Positions 16,843-28,992 of a stretch of 64,000 nt of DNA are shown piece by piece (within the stretch, counting starts at the first letter, position 1; the number at the start of each line of letters is the position of its first letter). A program made the position numbers and the translations under genes. Source of the DNA: Micromonospora profundi (lineage in GTDB: Bacteria; Actinomycetota; Actinomycetes; Mycobacteriales; Micromonosporaceae); the NCBI RefSeq assembly GCF_011927785.1, contig NZ_JAATJK010000001.1:4001001-4065000 (forward strand), given 5' to 3'. Under the pieces are notes generated by a model, which did no database searches, was not told the DNA's origin, and was given only the letters and a program-made list of their open reading frames with translations.

Positions 16843-17026
16843 CCGGGCTCACCGCCCGGGCTCGCGTCTTGCTCCGGGCTCGCGCCGGTGTTCTGGCCGG
16901 CGTCGCCGTTCAAGGCCGCGTCGGCGCTTTGCCCCGGGGGTACGTCGAGCCGGCGCCCAGGCCGGGCACCGGCTCGACTGTCGTCCTACCGCTGGCCGTG
17001 TCGGCTGGCGCAGCGCACTTCGGTGA

Positions 17027-18784
<1,758 letters not shown>

Positions 18785-18883
18785 CCCGCGCCTGCCCTCA
18801 CCGGCGGTTCGCCGTGCCCTCGGGCAGACCGGATCGGGTGATCCCAAGGATCGGCGCTATTGATCGGCAGGCATCATGTCGGC

Positions 18884-19453
18884 GTGAACTCAACCCTGGC
18901 CGCCCTCCTCGGCTCCGCGATCACCGCCTTCGCATCACTGCTCGTGGTCCTGGTGCACTCCCGAATGAGGCGACGGCACCAGGAACGGGCAGATCTGCAA
19001 CGGGCGTACGTGCTGATCCTGTCCGGCGCCCTGCGGCTCGCGCACAAGGCCGAAGCGTTGCGGCAGACCAGGTACTGGCGTTCGAGCCTGCCGGAGGCGG
19101 GCAACGAACTGTTCGCGGGGCACAAGCCGCTGGGACCCATGGCGCTGCACGACTGGCTGGCCCGGGACATGACCACTGTGGAGAGCGCCTGGTCGCAGAT
19201 CTGGACCCACGGCGACCAGGACGGCATCGCCCTCGCCAACGGACTCATGACCGCGTTCAACGGGGTGATGGTCGCCGCCATGCAGTGCAGCGGCACCGAA
19301 CCGTTCGAACCGTCCGACGAGATGACGATCGCCAGCCGTCGCCTCGGCGAGGCACGCCGGCAACTTGCCCTGCACGCCCGCCGGGTCGCGAAGCTGGGGC
19401 CCCGCGACGTGGACCTGTTCACCGACCGGGAATACGGCCTCGCGGCGGGCTGA
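18884..19453 (+). CDS. Hypothetical protein with one N-terminal membrane segment
   Basis: The protein has 189 residues from the GTG at 18884 (VNSTLAALLGS). One hydrophobic helix (about residues 4-23, LAALLGSAITAFASLLVVLV) is followed by a basic stretch (HSRMRRRHQERADL) and a soluble, mostly helical domain with many Arg/Leu/Ala. The topology suggests a membrane-anchored cytoplasmic protein. No family is recognised. A slightly longer form from the TTG at 18860 is possible; neither start has a convincing ribosome-binding site. It is convergent with the FAD monooxygenase gene. Confidence 0.7.
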   Translation: MNSTLAALLGSAITAFASLLVVLVHSRMRRRHQERADLQRAYVLILSGALRLAHKAEALRQTRYWRSSLPEAGNELFAGHKPLGPMALHDWLARDMTTVESAWSQIWTHGDQDGIALANGLMTAFNGVMVAAMQCSGTEPFEPSDEMTIASRRLGEARRQLALHARRVAKLGPRDVDLFTDREYGLAAG

Positions 19454-19516
19454 CAGACGTACCGGGGTGCTGCGCCTCGGTGACGCCGGCTGACGCCGAC
19501 AGTCCGTGTCAGCCAG

Positions 19517-21346
<1,830 letters not shown>

Positions 21347-21369
21347 TCAATGCGTCCGGGCCGCCATCA

Positions 21370-21449
21370 GGCGAGATCAACACGGGCTCCTTGAAATCGG
21401 GGTATCCCGCCATCAAGGACACCGCGATTTCAAGGAAGCCGAGTGGATC
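21370..21449 (+). repeat. 80-bp REP-like hairpin repeat, copy A
   Basis: This 80-bp element begins GGCGAGATCAACACGG and ends with GAGTGGATC. It matches copy B at about 69 of 80 positions with no gaps. CCTTGAAATCG (21389-21399) pairs with CGATTTCAAGG (21425-21435). Confidence 0.75.
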
Positions 21450-21626
21450 TTCTCCGAAATCTCGGCAGATGAGAGGAACTGACCAGCGGATGGGAGGAAG
21501 CCGCGTCAGGCATGCGATCCGCGCATGAACCCATTCGGCGCGACCCTCCAAACGCGTCATTCGCCGGCACCGATCGCCCCGGCTCACGCGTCGGCGGACC
21601 CGCACGACTGCCGCCTCAGAACAGGC

Positions 21627-21748
21627 AGCCAGGCCCACACGCCAGCAACGCCAGGCCCACAGGCCAGGCAACACGCCAGGCAACGCGCCAGGAACGCCAG
21701 GCACCAGGAACACCAGGCGCCAGGCAACGCCAGGCGCCAAGCAACGCG
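21627..21748 (+). repeat. Low-complexity GCCAGG-rich tract
   Basis: About a dozen GCCAGG or CCAGG units are separated by 2-6 bases, often CAAC or CAC. The spacing is irregular, so it is a degenerate simple repeat rather than an array of uniform units. Confidence 0.75.
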
Positions 21749-21956
21749 ACGACGCCGCCGACAATTCAGCGCCCGCCAGTGCGGCAATCGTCGAGGTGCA
21801 CAGCACCGAGCGGCAGGAGCACCAATAGCGGCAGGAGGCGTCGCGTGTGCTCGAGGCACGCGGCGGGCATCGGCGGCTCCCTGCCGGCAAGCGACCATCG
21901 GAGCCACCACATCTTCGAGGCAATCGGGCCACCGAAGCGGAGCTCCGGGCACCAAC

Positions 21957-22036
21957 GGCGAGATCAACACGGGGTCAATGAAATCGGGGTGTCCCACTAC
22001 CAGGGACACCCCGATTTCAAGGAAACCGAGTCGATC
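21957..22036 (+). repeat. 80-bp REP-like hairpin repeat, copy B
   Basis: Same length and ends as copy A. It contains a perfect 17-bp stem, TGAAATCGGGGTGTCCC (21979-21995) against 22003-22019, with a 7-nt loop. The better-formed hairpin suggests this copy is closer to the active consensus. Confidence 0.8.
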
Positions 22037-22193
22037 AGTACGGTCGTCCCGGCCAGCAAGAGGGAACGACCGGGACATGGGATGACGACCCTCTGAGGGC
22101 ACCCCGCTCAGGCACGGCGACTGGGGTGGGTCACAACGGTCGTGAGGCGGCGTACGTCGGGCCTGGCAGCCGATCTGGCTCGCCACCGAGGTG

Positions 22194-22231
22194 CCGGGGC
22201 CGCCACCATCGAAAGTCGGTGGCGGCCCCGG
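22194..22231 (-). terminator. Terminator of the MFS efflux gene
   Basis: A perfect 14-bp stem, CCGGGGCCGCCACC (22194-22207) with 22218-22231, and a 10-nt loop lie 38 bp after the efflux gene stop. Confidence 0.75.
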
Positions 22232-22268
22232 TTCGCGCCTTCGTGCGGGTTCGACGTCGGGTCTGGCG

Positions 22269-23906
22269 TCAGCGGCGGCGCGTCGGTTCCTTCGACGTGT
22301 CCACTACCGATGTCTGGTCGAACGCGGGAGCACCGTCGACAGCGTCGGCTGCCACTGCCGTCGAGGTGGCGGCGTCCGGGAGGTCCAGGCTGGTCCGGAG
22401 GGTGACGGGTCGGAGCAGCAGCGCGGCGATGACGCCTACGACAGCGATGGCGGCGGAGATGAGGAAGATGTGTCCGGTGGCGTCGCCGTACGCGGCACGG
22501 ACGATCTCCTGCACCCCCTCGGGCAGGGCGGTGATGTTGAGGTTGCTGTTGCCGTCGTTGCCGGAGGTGGGGATTCCGGCGGCGGCGAGGTCGTGGGTGA
22601 TCTGGTCGTTGACCCGGCGGGCGAGGATGGCGCCGAGTACCGACACACCGATCGTGCCGCCGAGGGACCGGAAGAACGCGACGCTGGAGCTGGCCGCGCC
22701 GATGTCCTTGAGCGAGACCGTGTTCTGTACGGCGAGGACGAGGTTCTGCATTGTCATACCGACACCGGTGCCGACGATGAACATCGCGACGCCGACCAGG
22801 ACGAGCGACGTCTCGTGGTCGACGGTGCCCAGCAGCGCGAACCCGGCGACGAGGGTGATCGACCCGGCGACGATGTACGGCTTGATCTTTCCGCTCTTGG
22901 TGATGAGTCGTCCGGCGATGATGGAGGACAGCAGTACTCCGGCCATCATCGGGATGGTGAGCAGGCCGGCTTCGGTGGGGCTGTAGCCGCGGCCGATCTG
23001 GAAGTACTGGCCGAGGAAGACGGCACCGCCGAACATGGCCATGCCGACCGCGAGGCTGCCGAGGATTGCCAGTGCGGTGGTGTGCTGGCGCACGATGTCG
23101 AGCGGGACGACAGGCTCGCTGGCCCGCGACTCGACCCAGACCGCCAGTGCGAGCAGGATGACCGCGCCGCCCACCATGGCCGCGGTCTGCCAGGAGACCC
23201 AGGCGAACGAGCCGTCGACGAACGAGATCCAGATCAGCAGTACGCTCACGCCGGCAGCGATCAGTCCGGCGCCCAGGTAGTCGATCTTGACGTTCTCACG
23301 GCGCGCGGTCGGCAGGTGCAGGGTGGCCTGGAGCAGGATGAGCGCCACGGCGGCGACAGGCACGCCGACGAAGAAGCACCAGCGCCAGCCGAGCCATGAC
23401 GTGTCGACGATGAGGCCGCCGAGCAGTGGGCCACCCACGGTCGCGACCGCCATGACGCCACCGAGGTAGCCGTTGTAGCGGCCCCGCTCACGCGGCGGGA
23501 TCATGGCGGCGATCGCCACCTGGACGAGAGCCTGAAGGCCACCGACCCCGATGCCCTGGAACGCGCGGGCGGCGATCAGTTGGCCAGCGGTCTGCGAGAA
23601 CCCGGCGATGACCGAGCCGAGCAGGAACACCACGATGGCGACCTGGATCAGGACCTTCTTGTTGAACAGGTCGGCCAGCTTGCCCCAGATCGGGGTGGTA
23701 GCGGTCGCGGTGAGCAGGGTGGCGGTGACGACCCAGGTGTACTGGGTCTGCGAGCCGTTCAGCGCTCCGATGATCTTTGGAAGAGCTGTGGAGACGACAG
23801 TGCTGCTGAGCATCGCGACGAACAGCACCAGCAGCAGACCACTGAGCGCTTCCAGCGTTCGCCGATGGGTCATCGGCTCAGCGCCGGTCATGGTGGGTGC
23901 GCTCAT
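22269..23906 (-). CDS. DHA2-family MFS drug efflux transporter (14 TM)
   Basis: The protein has 545 residues. It has the EmrB/QacA arrangement: motif A LLTATATTPIWGKLADLFNKK in the first loop, motif C-like QGIGVGGLQALVQVAIAAMIPPRERGRYNGYLGG, and about 14 hydrophobic segments ending at AIAVVGVIAALLLRP. It exports drugs or other hydrophobic compounds using the proton gradient. It overlaps the upstream MarR gene as ATGA, so regulator and pump are coupled. TM segments and motifs are intact. The substrate is unknown. Confidence 0.93.
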   Translation of the reverse strand: MSAPTMTGAEPMTHRRTLEALSGLLLVLFVAMLSSTVVSTALPKIIGALNGSQTQYTWVVTATLLTATATTPIWGKLADLFNKKVLIQVAIVVFLLGSVIAGFSQTAGQLIAARAFQGIGVGGLQALVQVAIAAMIPPRERGRYNGYLGGVMAVATVGGPLLGGLIVDTSWLGWRWCFFVGVPVAAVALILLQATLHLPTARRENVKIDYLGAGLIAAGVSVLLIWISFVDGSFAWVSWQTAAMVGGAVILLALAVWVESRASEPVVPLDIVRQHTTALAILGSLAVGMAMFGGAVFLGQYFQIGRGYSPTEAGLLTIPMMAGVLLSSIIAGRLITKSGKIKPYIVAGSITLVAGFALLGTVDHETSLVLVGVAMFIVGTGVGMTMQNLVLAVQNTVSLKDIGAASSSVAFFRSLGGTIGVSVLGAILARRVNDQITHDLAAAGIPTSGNDGNSNLNITALPEGVQEIVRAAYGDATGHIFLISAAIAVVGVIAALLLRPVTLRTSLDLPDAATSTAVAADAVDGAPAFDQTSVVDTSKEPTRRR

Positions 23907-24370
23907 CGCGCGGCCTCCAGGTTGTCGTGGTTTCCGAGGGCAACCTCGATGTCGCGGGCGAACCGTCCGAGGGCGCCGCTCAGCGCGTCGACCTCGTCGG
24001 GGGTCCAGTCGGCCAGCGCTCGGCGCAGCACGTCGCCGTACCAGCCAAAACTCTCGGCAAGGGCGGCCCGGCCGGCCGGTGTGACAGCGAGGAAGCTCGC
24101 CCGCTTGTCGGACGGGTCGGGCCGCCGCTCGACCAGACCGTCCGCGACGAGCGCCGCGATCGAGCGGCTGACCGTGGATGGGTCCAGTCGGGTGCGCTGG
24201 GCCAGCTCACGGGCCTGGCAGCCGCCGGAGGTCTTGTCGATCTGCATGAGCATGCCGAGCAGGCCCGGCGCGACGGCCTGCCCCTCCTCCGCCCGGTGCT
24301 GCTTCAGTAACCGGACAGTCCGCACCAGGTCGTACAGCCGAAGGCCGAGCTCCCCCGCGGTGCTGTCCAC
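23903..24370 (-). CDS. MarR-family transcriptional regulator
   Basis: The protein has 155 residues. The winged helix-turn-helix is seen in CQARELAQRTRLDPSTVSRSIAALVADGLVERRPDPSDKRASFLAVTPAGRAAL, including the DxR wing motif. It probably represses its own operon with the downstream efflux gene and is released by the pump's substrates. The GTG at 24370 (VDSTAGEL) follows a GAGGGGC box; the 11 codons upstream are not needed for the fold. Two TTGCC-type dyads lie in the 109-bp gap to the divergent TetR gene. Confidence 0.9.
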   Translation of the reverse strand: MDSTAGELGLRLYDLVRTVRLLKQHRAEEGQAVAPGLLGMLMQIDKTSGGCQARELAQRTRLDPSTVSRSIAALVADGLVERRPDPSDKRASFLAVTPAGRAALAESFGWYGDVLRRALADWTPDEVDALSGALGRFARDIEVALGNHDNLEAAR

Positions 24371-24394
24371 GCCCTGCCCCTCACATCTAGTTGG

Positions 24395-24436
24395 TTGCCT
24401 CACGCAAGCATCTACCGATCTTGCCCACTAGGCAAG
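24395..24436. promoter_or_regulatory. Two dyad boxes between marR and tetR genes
   Basis: TTGCCTCACGCAA (24395-24407) and CTTGCC-N5-GGCAAG (24420-24436, perfect) share TTGCC/GGCAA half-sites, with centres about 27 bp apart. They are candidate operators for the MarR regulator, the TetR regulator or both. Confidence 0.55.
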
Positions 24437-24479
24437 TTTGCTCGTTGAGAAGCGCATCACCCCCACTACGCTGGGGCCG

Positions 24480-25100
24480 ATGGACGAGATCACCGGGCTA
24501 CGGGAGCGCAAGAAGGCGGCCACCCGACTCGCCCTGCACGAGGCGGCGCTACGCCTGGCTGCCGAACACGGGCCCGACGGCGTGACCGTGGAGGCGATCG
24601 CCGACGCCGCGAACGTCTCCCGGCGGACGTTCTCCAACTACTTCTCCAACAAGGAAGAAGCGTTCTTTCACGGCGACACCGTACGCCTGCGGCGGCTGCT
24701 GCAACTGGTCCACGAGCGGCCGGCAGACGAGCCGCCGTGGACGGCGCTGAGCCGGGCGGCGGAGCGCTTCACGCCCGAGGCGTTCGGCGGGCGGGACCGG
24801 TCCTGGCTGCCCCGACGCCGACAGTTGCGTGGATATTCCGGCCTGGCCGCACATCAGGTCGCGGCGTACACGGCGATCGAGCGCGAACTGGCGACGGAAC
24901 TCGCACCTCGGCTCACCGGCGCGGACGTGGCGCTGCGCGCCCGCCTCCTGGCCGCGACGTTCCTGGCGATCCTGCGCGTCGCCATCCAGCACTGGATCGA
25001 CCACCCGGACGACCAGTTGCTGGACACGGTGCGAGCCGCGCTCGCCGAGGTCGCTCCCCCGCCGGCCGACCCGGATCGTACGAGCGCCGCCGACGACTGA
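24480..25100 (+). CDS. TetR-family transcriptional regulator
   Basis: The protein has 206 residues. The N-terminal helix-turn-helix is RLALHEAALRLAAEHGPDGVTVEAIADAANVSRRTFSNYFSNKEEAFF, a textbook TetR_N domain. The C-terminal ligand domain (WTALSRAAERFTPEAF onwards) resembles the MftR/TetR_C_17-like group. It is transcribed away from the marR-efflux operon and shares its control region, so it may act on the efflux genes as a second regulator. The ATG at 24480 is favoured; an upstream in-frame start at 24438 falls almost on an operator box. Confidence 0.9.
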   Translation: MDEITGLRERKKAATRLALHEAALRLAAEHGPDGVTVEAIADAANVSRRTFSNYFSNKEEAFFHGDTVRLRRLLQLVHERPADEPPWTALSRAAERFTPEAFGGRDRSWLPRRRQLRGYSGLAAHQVAAYTAIERELATELAPRLTGADVALRARLLAATFLAILRVAIQHWIDHPDDQLLDTVRAALAEVAPPPADPDRTSAADD

Positions 25101-25111
25101 CGTGACCACGC

Positions 25112-25151
25112 CGCGCCGGCCACCACCCACTGTGCGGTGATGACCGGCGCG
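25112..25151. terminator. Bidirectional terminator between tetR and GH54 genes
   Basis: Arms 25112-25126 and 25137-25151 pair at 13 of 15 positions (CGCGCCGGCCACCAC against its near complement). It lies in the 80-bp gap between two convergent genes. Confidence 0.6.
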
Positions 25152-25180
25152 ACGGGTTGGTCCGCCAGCGCCGCGCCGGT

Positions 25181-26752
25181 TCAGCGGTAGCCGGCGGTCA
25201 CCACGTTGGCCTGCACCGCGTTCTCGGTCGCGTCGGACGGATAGCCGGCGACCATGGCTCCCTCGTAGAAGGTGCCGGCGCTCAGGTTCGCGCCGCCGTC
25301 GGGCTTGCAGCAGTCCCCTCCGCTACCCAGGATGATCGCGCCCTGCTTCTTCATCGGGCTGTATCCGGGCGGGAGCGAGCCGTCCCAGAGGGTGTAGAGG
25401 CTGCCCGACTGGGCGTTGCTGCCCTTGATGGCGAACCGCGAAATGCCGTTGTTCTTCAGCGTCGCGGTGACGAACTTGCTGGTGAAGGAACGCTGGTTGG
25501 GGTTCCAGGTCTGGCTGCCACCCGGGAACAGACCCCATTCGAGGTCCGCCTGCACCCAGGGTCCGGTGCCGGAGCAGCCGCCGAACCAGCATTGGGTGCC
25601 GAAGTTGATGGCGTCCATCGCCCCGGCGGCATCGGCCTTCCTCGTCGTCTCGCTGTTGCCGTAGTCGAAGCAGCAGCCGTTGTTGACGTGGGTGCCGCTT
25701 GTCACCATGTACATGCCCTCGGGAGCGGCCCCGGTCGGCACGCCGGTCAGGTGCCCGTCGCGCCAGTAGCTGTTCCCCGGGTTGATGTAGAGCGAGTACG
25801 CCTTGGAGCCGCCCACGGTCAGGGACTCCGAGGTCGCCACCGCCGGCCTGCTCTGCGGCGAACCGGGAACCACACTCGACCCCTGGTACCAGAGGTCGTT
25901 TCCGCGCCCCGACTGGTCGTACACGACTGTCACCACGCACGTCGTACCGGCGCAGGACGCATCCTGCGTTGCCGCGTTGGCGGTGCCACCGGCGTTCAGC
26001 AACCCGATGTCGCGGGACGTGTTGTCCGACGAACGCCGGACCTGGTAGAGGCTGCCGGCGTACGCCCCGTAGAGCGCCCGCGTCGTGCTGTGCGCCGCCA
26101 CGCACGGGGTGCCGCCGGAGGCGTAGATGTCGCAGGGACGCGCGCCCGTCGGCGGCGGAGTCGTCGGAGGCGGTGTGGTCGGAGGCGTGGTCGTCGGCGA
26201 GGTCCACTGCTGGTTCGTGCCACCGTGACACGCCCACAGGTGGATCTTTGTGCCGTTGGTGGTGCCGTAACCACTGGCGTCGAGGCACAGCCCCGAGTGC
26301 ACGCCGGTGATGGTGCCGTTGGCGTTGACGTTCCACTGCTGGTTCGTCTGACCGTTGCAGTCCCAGATGATCGCCGCCGTGCCGTTGGCGGTGCCCTGGC
26401 CGGAGGCATCCAGGCACTTGTTGCCGTACACAATGAGTTGTCTGCTCGATGTCCAGGTCCAGGTCTGGTTGGCGCCGCCCTGGCAGTCCCAGAGTTGCGT
26501 CTGGGTGCCGTTGGCGGTGCTGGAGTTGGGGACGTCAAGGCAGCGACCGGAGGGCACGCCGACGATCCGGGTGCTCTGACCCGGCTCGATGGCGGCGGCG
26601 GACGCCTGTGGGGCGGCAGGGACGGCGCCGACCCCGACGAGGGCACCGGCCAGAACGCTGGTCAGCACCATCAGGTGACGGACGCGACCGCGTCGCGGGT
26701 GACGGGCTTCCACCGGGGCATCAACTGGCCCGGTGCGGGACGAGGGTTGCAC
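25181..26752 (-). CDS. Secreted alpha-L-arabinofuranosidase, CBM13 plus GH54-type domain
   Basis: The protein has 523 residues. The GTG start has GGAG about 9 bp upstream. A long basic signal peptide ends near ASAAA. Next come ricin-B/CBM13 repeats (about residues 55-185: GRCLDVPNSSTANGTQTQLWDC, KCLDASGQGTANGTAAIIWDC, LCLDASGYGTTNGTKIHLWAC), a PTT linker, then the ArabFuran-catal domain from RPCDIYASGGTPCVAAHSTTRALY to the end. The domain contains the CCFDYGNSET stretch with the vicinal cysteines typical of GH54. It releases arabinose side chains from arabinan or arabinoxylan. Fungal GH54 enzymes carry a C-terminal CBM42; here the binding module is CBM13 at the front. Confidence 0.92.
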   Translation of the reverse strand: MQPSSRTGPVDAPVEARHPRRGRVRHLMVLTSVLAGALVGVGAVPAAPQASAAAIEPGQSTRIVGVPSGRCLDVPNSSTANGTQTQLWDCQGGANQTWTWTSSRQLIVYGNKCLDASGQGTANGTAAIIWDCNGQTNQQWNVNANGTITGVHSGLCLDASGYGTTNGTKIHLWACHGGTNQQWTSPTTTPPTTPPPTTPPPTGARPCDIYASGGTPCVAAHSTTRALYGAYAGSLYQVRRSSDNTSRDIGLLNAGGTANAATQDASCAGTTCVVTVVYDQSGRGNDLWYQGSSVVPGSPQSRPAVATSESLTVGGSKAYSLYINPGNSYWRDGHLTGVPTGAAPEGMYMVTSGTHVNNGCCFDYGNSETTRKADAAGAMDAINFGTQCWFGGCSGTGPWVQADLEWGLFPGGSQTWNPNQRSFTSKFVTATLKNNGISRFAIKGSNAQSGSLYTLWDGSLPPGYSPMKKQGAIILGSGGDCCKPDGGANLSAGTFYEGAMVAGYPSDATENAVQANVVTAGYR

Positions 26753-26861
26753 GGGGGCGGCTCCTCGGAGTCGTCGAAGCGCGAGGGCTCGCCGACGCGC
26801 TACGGGTGGTGGGGTTGTTGCGTGGAAGCGGTGCAGGCACCTCGAACTCCCACGGTGACGC

Positions 26862-28697
26862 CTACCGGCCCAGGACCCGCCACGTCTGGTTCAACGGGCT
26901 GCCCTGACCGGTCGGGTTGCAGGTCCACTGGTGCACGGGTGCCCGGGGCGCCGTGGAGATCGTGCTGACATCGACGCACTTGCCACTGTGGCGGGCCACG
27001 AGTTGGTAGTCGTGCGAGTCGTTGCCCGCGTAGGTCACCTTGCGGAGGGTGAACTGCTGGTTGAGGCCGTTCAGGCAGGTCCACTGGTGCACCGCCGCGC
27101 CGTCGGCGGTGGAGACGCCGCTGACGTCGAGGCACTTGCCGCTCTGCTGGTTGACCACCGTGTACGTGTTTGCCACCCCGGCGACCGGACGGAAGTTCCA
27201 GAGCTGCTGGTCGCCGCCCTCGCAGTAGAACTGCTGCTGGACGTTGCCGTCCGAGGTGCTCAGTCCTGCGTTGTCCAGGCACTGCTGGGAGTGCTGGGCC
27301 ACCGCCACCGACTGGAACCCGCCGTCGGAGGGCGGCAGCAGGGTGATCGTGTACGTGTCGCTCTGGTTGGTGTACGGCAGGTTCACGGTGGCGTTGTTGT
27401 TTGCCACGCCGACGACGCTGTTCGAGACGGTGATCGGCCCCTGCACGGCACCGCCGCCGTTGTGCGGGATGCGTTGGACGAGAACCCGGACCTGGTTGTT
27501 CTGCACGATGCCGCTCGTCGTGTCCAGGCGTTGCATGTTGACTGCCAGGTTGCCGGTGGTCCGACCGCCGCCCACGAGGACCTTCGCCGTGCCTGTCGTC
27601 TTGGTGGCGAACGCGTCGTACGACTGGCTTGCGGTCACCGCGACCACCTGCCCCGTCTGCCCGGCGTAGAAGCGGTACGCCCACCACTCACCCTTGGGCT
27701 GGTGCTGCCCCGCCGAGTTGCGGACCAGCAGGTTGCCGAGGTCGTTGTGCAGGTTGCCGCCACCGGCCCAGTTGGCGCGGAGGCCGTCGGCGCGCGCTCG
27801 CTCCAGACGGGCGATGTACCACGCCCCGTCGGCCGGGTTCTGCTCCTCGGGCGCACCGTACTCGTTGATCTGGTACGGGCGGGGGTGGGCGATGCCGCGC
27901 GGGTCGAGGGTGGCGTTTGCGGCGGCGACGTTGGCGACCGGGTCGCCTGGCAGCGAGTGCCAGCTGACGATGTCCGGCACTGTGTTCGTCGAGCGGACGA
28001 AGTCCAGGTACTGGTTCCAGAAGGTGTGCGTGGTCGACGGTACGCAGGCGCAGCTCGGCCCGACGATGAGCTGGTTGGGGAACTCCGCCCGGATGCGCTG
28101 GTAGGTGCGCCGCCACAGTTCGAGGTACTGGGAGATCGGCCGGTTCCAGAAGATGGTGATGTTGGGTTCGTTCCAGATGTCCCACTGCACGGAGAGCCCG
28201 GACGCCCGAACGTCGTTGACGAGGCGGCTCAGGAAGGCGTCGTAGTCGGCCCAGTTGCCGTTGTCGCCGGGGAAGCGGGAGATCCCGGCGCCGTCGGCGC
28301 CCCACAGGTCGTGCGGCAGCAGGATGAACTGACCGCCGAGGGCGACGGTGCGGCGTGCCTGGGCGACTGTGGAGTTCCACCGGCGGTCGTAGTTCCCGCC
28401 GACCCAGCCACTTCCCGGCAGCTGCGCTCCGCCCGCTCGCATGTACTGGAACTTGACGTCCCGGTAGAAGTGGTCGGGCGGGCCGCTGGCGTTCTCGGTC
28501 ATGCCGTAGATCCAGCCGGACGCGCGGTAGGCCGGCGAACCGCTTGTCGTGGAGAAGTTGACGCTCATCGACTCGTCGGCGGCCTGGGCCGGAGACGCGG
28601 CGGCGACTGTGGTGGCGGCGACGGCGAGCAGGCCGGCGACGAGGCGGGCGACTGTCGCACGGGTTCGTCCTGACCTGCCACGGGACGGGGTTTGCAC
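26862..28697 (-). CDS. Secreted clan-A glycoside hydrolase (GH39-like) with ricin-type CBM13
   Basis: The protein has 611 residues from the GTG at 28697, which has GGAG upstream. A signal peptide ends at ASPAQA. The catalytic barrel has IWNEPN (E177, acid/base) and INEYGAPEE (E279, nucleophile), the pattern of clan GH-A and closest to GH39. A beta-sandwich follows (about 340-465), then a C-terminal ricin-B lectin with QCLDNAG, KCLDVSGVSTADGAAVHQWTC and KCVDVSTISTAPRAPVHQWTC repeats. The exact activity (xylosidase, arabinosidase or other) cannot be read. It is divergent from the ABC importer, and its promoter has a CGAATCGATTCG operator at the start point. Confidence 0.87.
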   Translation of the reverse strand: MQTPSRGRSGRTRATVARLVAGLLAVAATTVAAASPAQAADESMSVNFSTTSGSPAYRASGWIYGMTENASGPPDHFYRDVKFQYMRAGGAQLPGSGWVGGNYDRRWNSTVAQARRTVALGGQFILLPHDLWGADGAGISRFPGDNGNWADYDAFLSRLVNDVRASGLSVQWDIWNEPNITIFWNRPISQYLELWRRTYQRIRAEFPNQLIVGPSCACVPSTTHTFWNQYLDFVRSTNTVPDIVSWHSLPGDPVANVAAANATLDPRGIAHPRPYQINEYGAPEEQNPADGAWYIARLERARADGLRANWAGGGNLHNDLGNLLVRNSAGQHQPKGEWWAYRFYAGQTGQVVAVTASQSYDAFATKTTGTAKVLVGGGRTTGNLAVNMQRLDTTSGIVQNNQVRVLVQRIPHNGGGAVQGPITVSNSVVGVANNNATVNLPYTNQSDTYTITLLPPSDGGFQSVAVAQHSQQCLDNAGLSTSDGNVQQQFYCEGGDQQLWNFRPVAGVANTYTVVNQQSGKCLDVSGVSTADGAAVHQWTCLNGLNQQFTLRKVTYAGNDSHDYQLVARHSGKCVDVSTISTAPRAPVHQWTCNPTGQGSPLNQTWRVLGR

Positions 28698-28747
28698 GGG
28701 GCGGCTCCTTGGTGGGGCGTGGGGGACGCTCTCCGGAGGGCAGCACT

Positions 28748-28796
28748 TGCGAATCGATTCGCACGGATCGTAGGACCGGATACTCAACCGTGTCAA
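28748..28796 (-). promoter_or_regulatory. Promoter and operator of the GH39-like gene
   Basis: Minus strand: -35 TTGACA (28796-28791), 18-bp spacer, -10 TACGAT (28772-28767), then the perfect 16-bp palindrome TGCGAATCGATTCGCA (28748-28763) over the expected start point. This is a classic LacI roadblock arrangement. Confidence 0.8.
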
Positions 28797-28858
28797 TGCG
28801 ATGACGATTCGATGAAGCGGGCGTTTCCAGGCAACCGCACATCCGCGGCGATCAGCTG

Positions 28859-28916
28859 TTGACCTCCGGGCAGGGGCCGACCTATCTTCGGCCGAACCAC
28901 TTGTCGAATCGATTCG
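28859..28916 (+). promoter_or_regulatory. Promoter and operator of the ABC importer operon
   Basis: -35 TTGACC (28859-28864), 18-bp spacer, -10 TATCTT (28883-28888), then CGAATCGATTCG (28905-28916) just past the start point. It mirrors the divergent promoter and shares the same operator core. Confidence 0.75.
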
Positions 28917-28992
28917 CTTCCTCGCCGAACCGAAACGGCCCCCGACGGCCGAGCCCACCCCACCTGACGATCGACGTGAAGTGAGGCACCAG

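Noticed and set aside
16843..17026. 11-bp CCGGGCTCGCG direct repeat as possible att or operator site
   Set aside because: Simple GC-rich sequence in a short gap, with no linked mobile gene or regulator.
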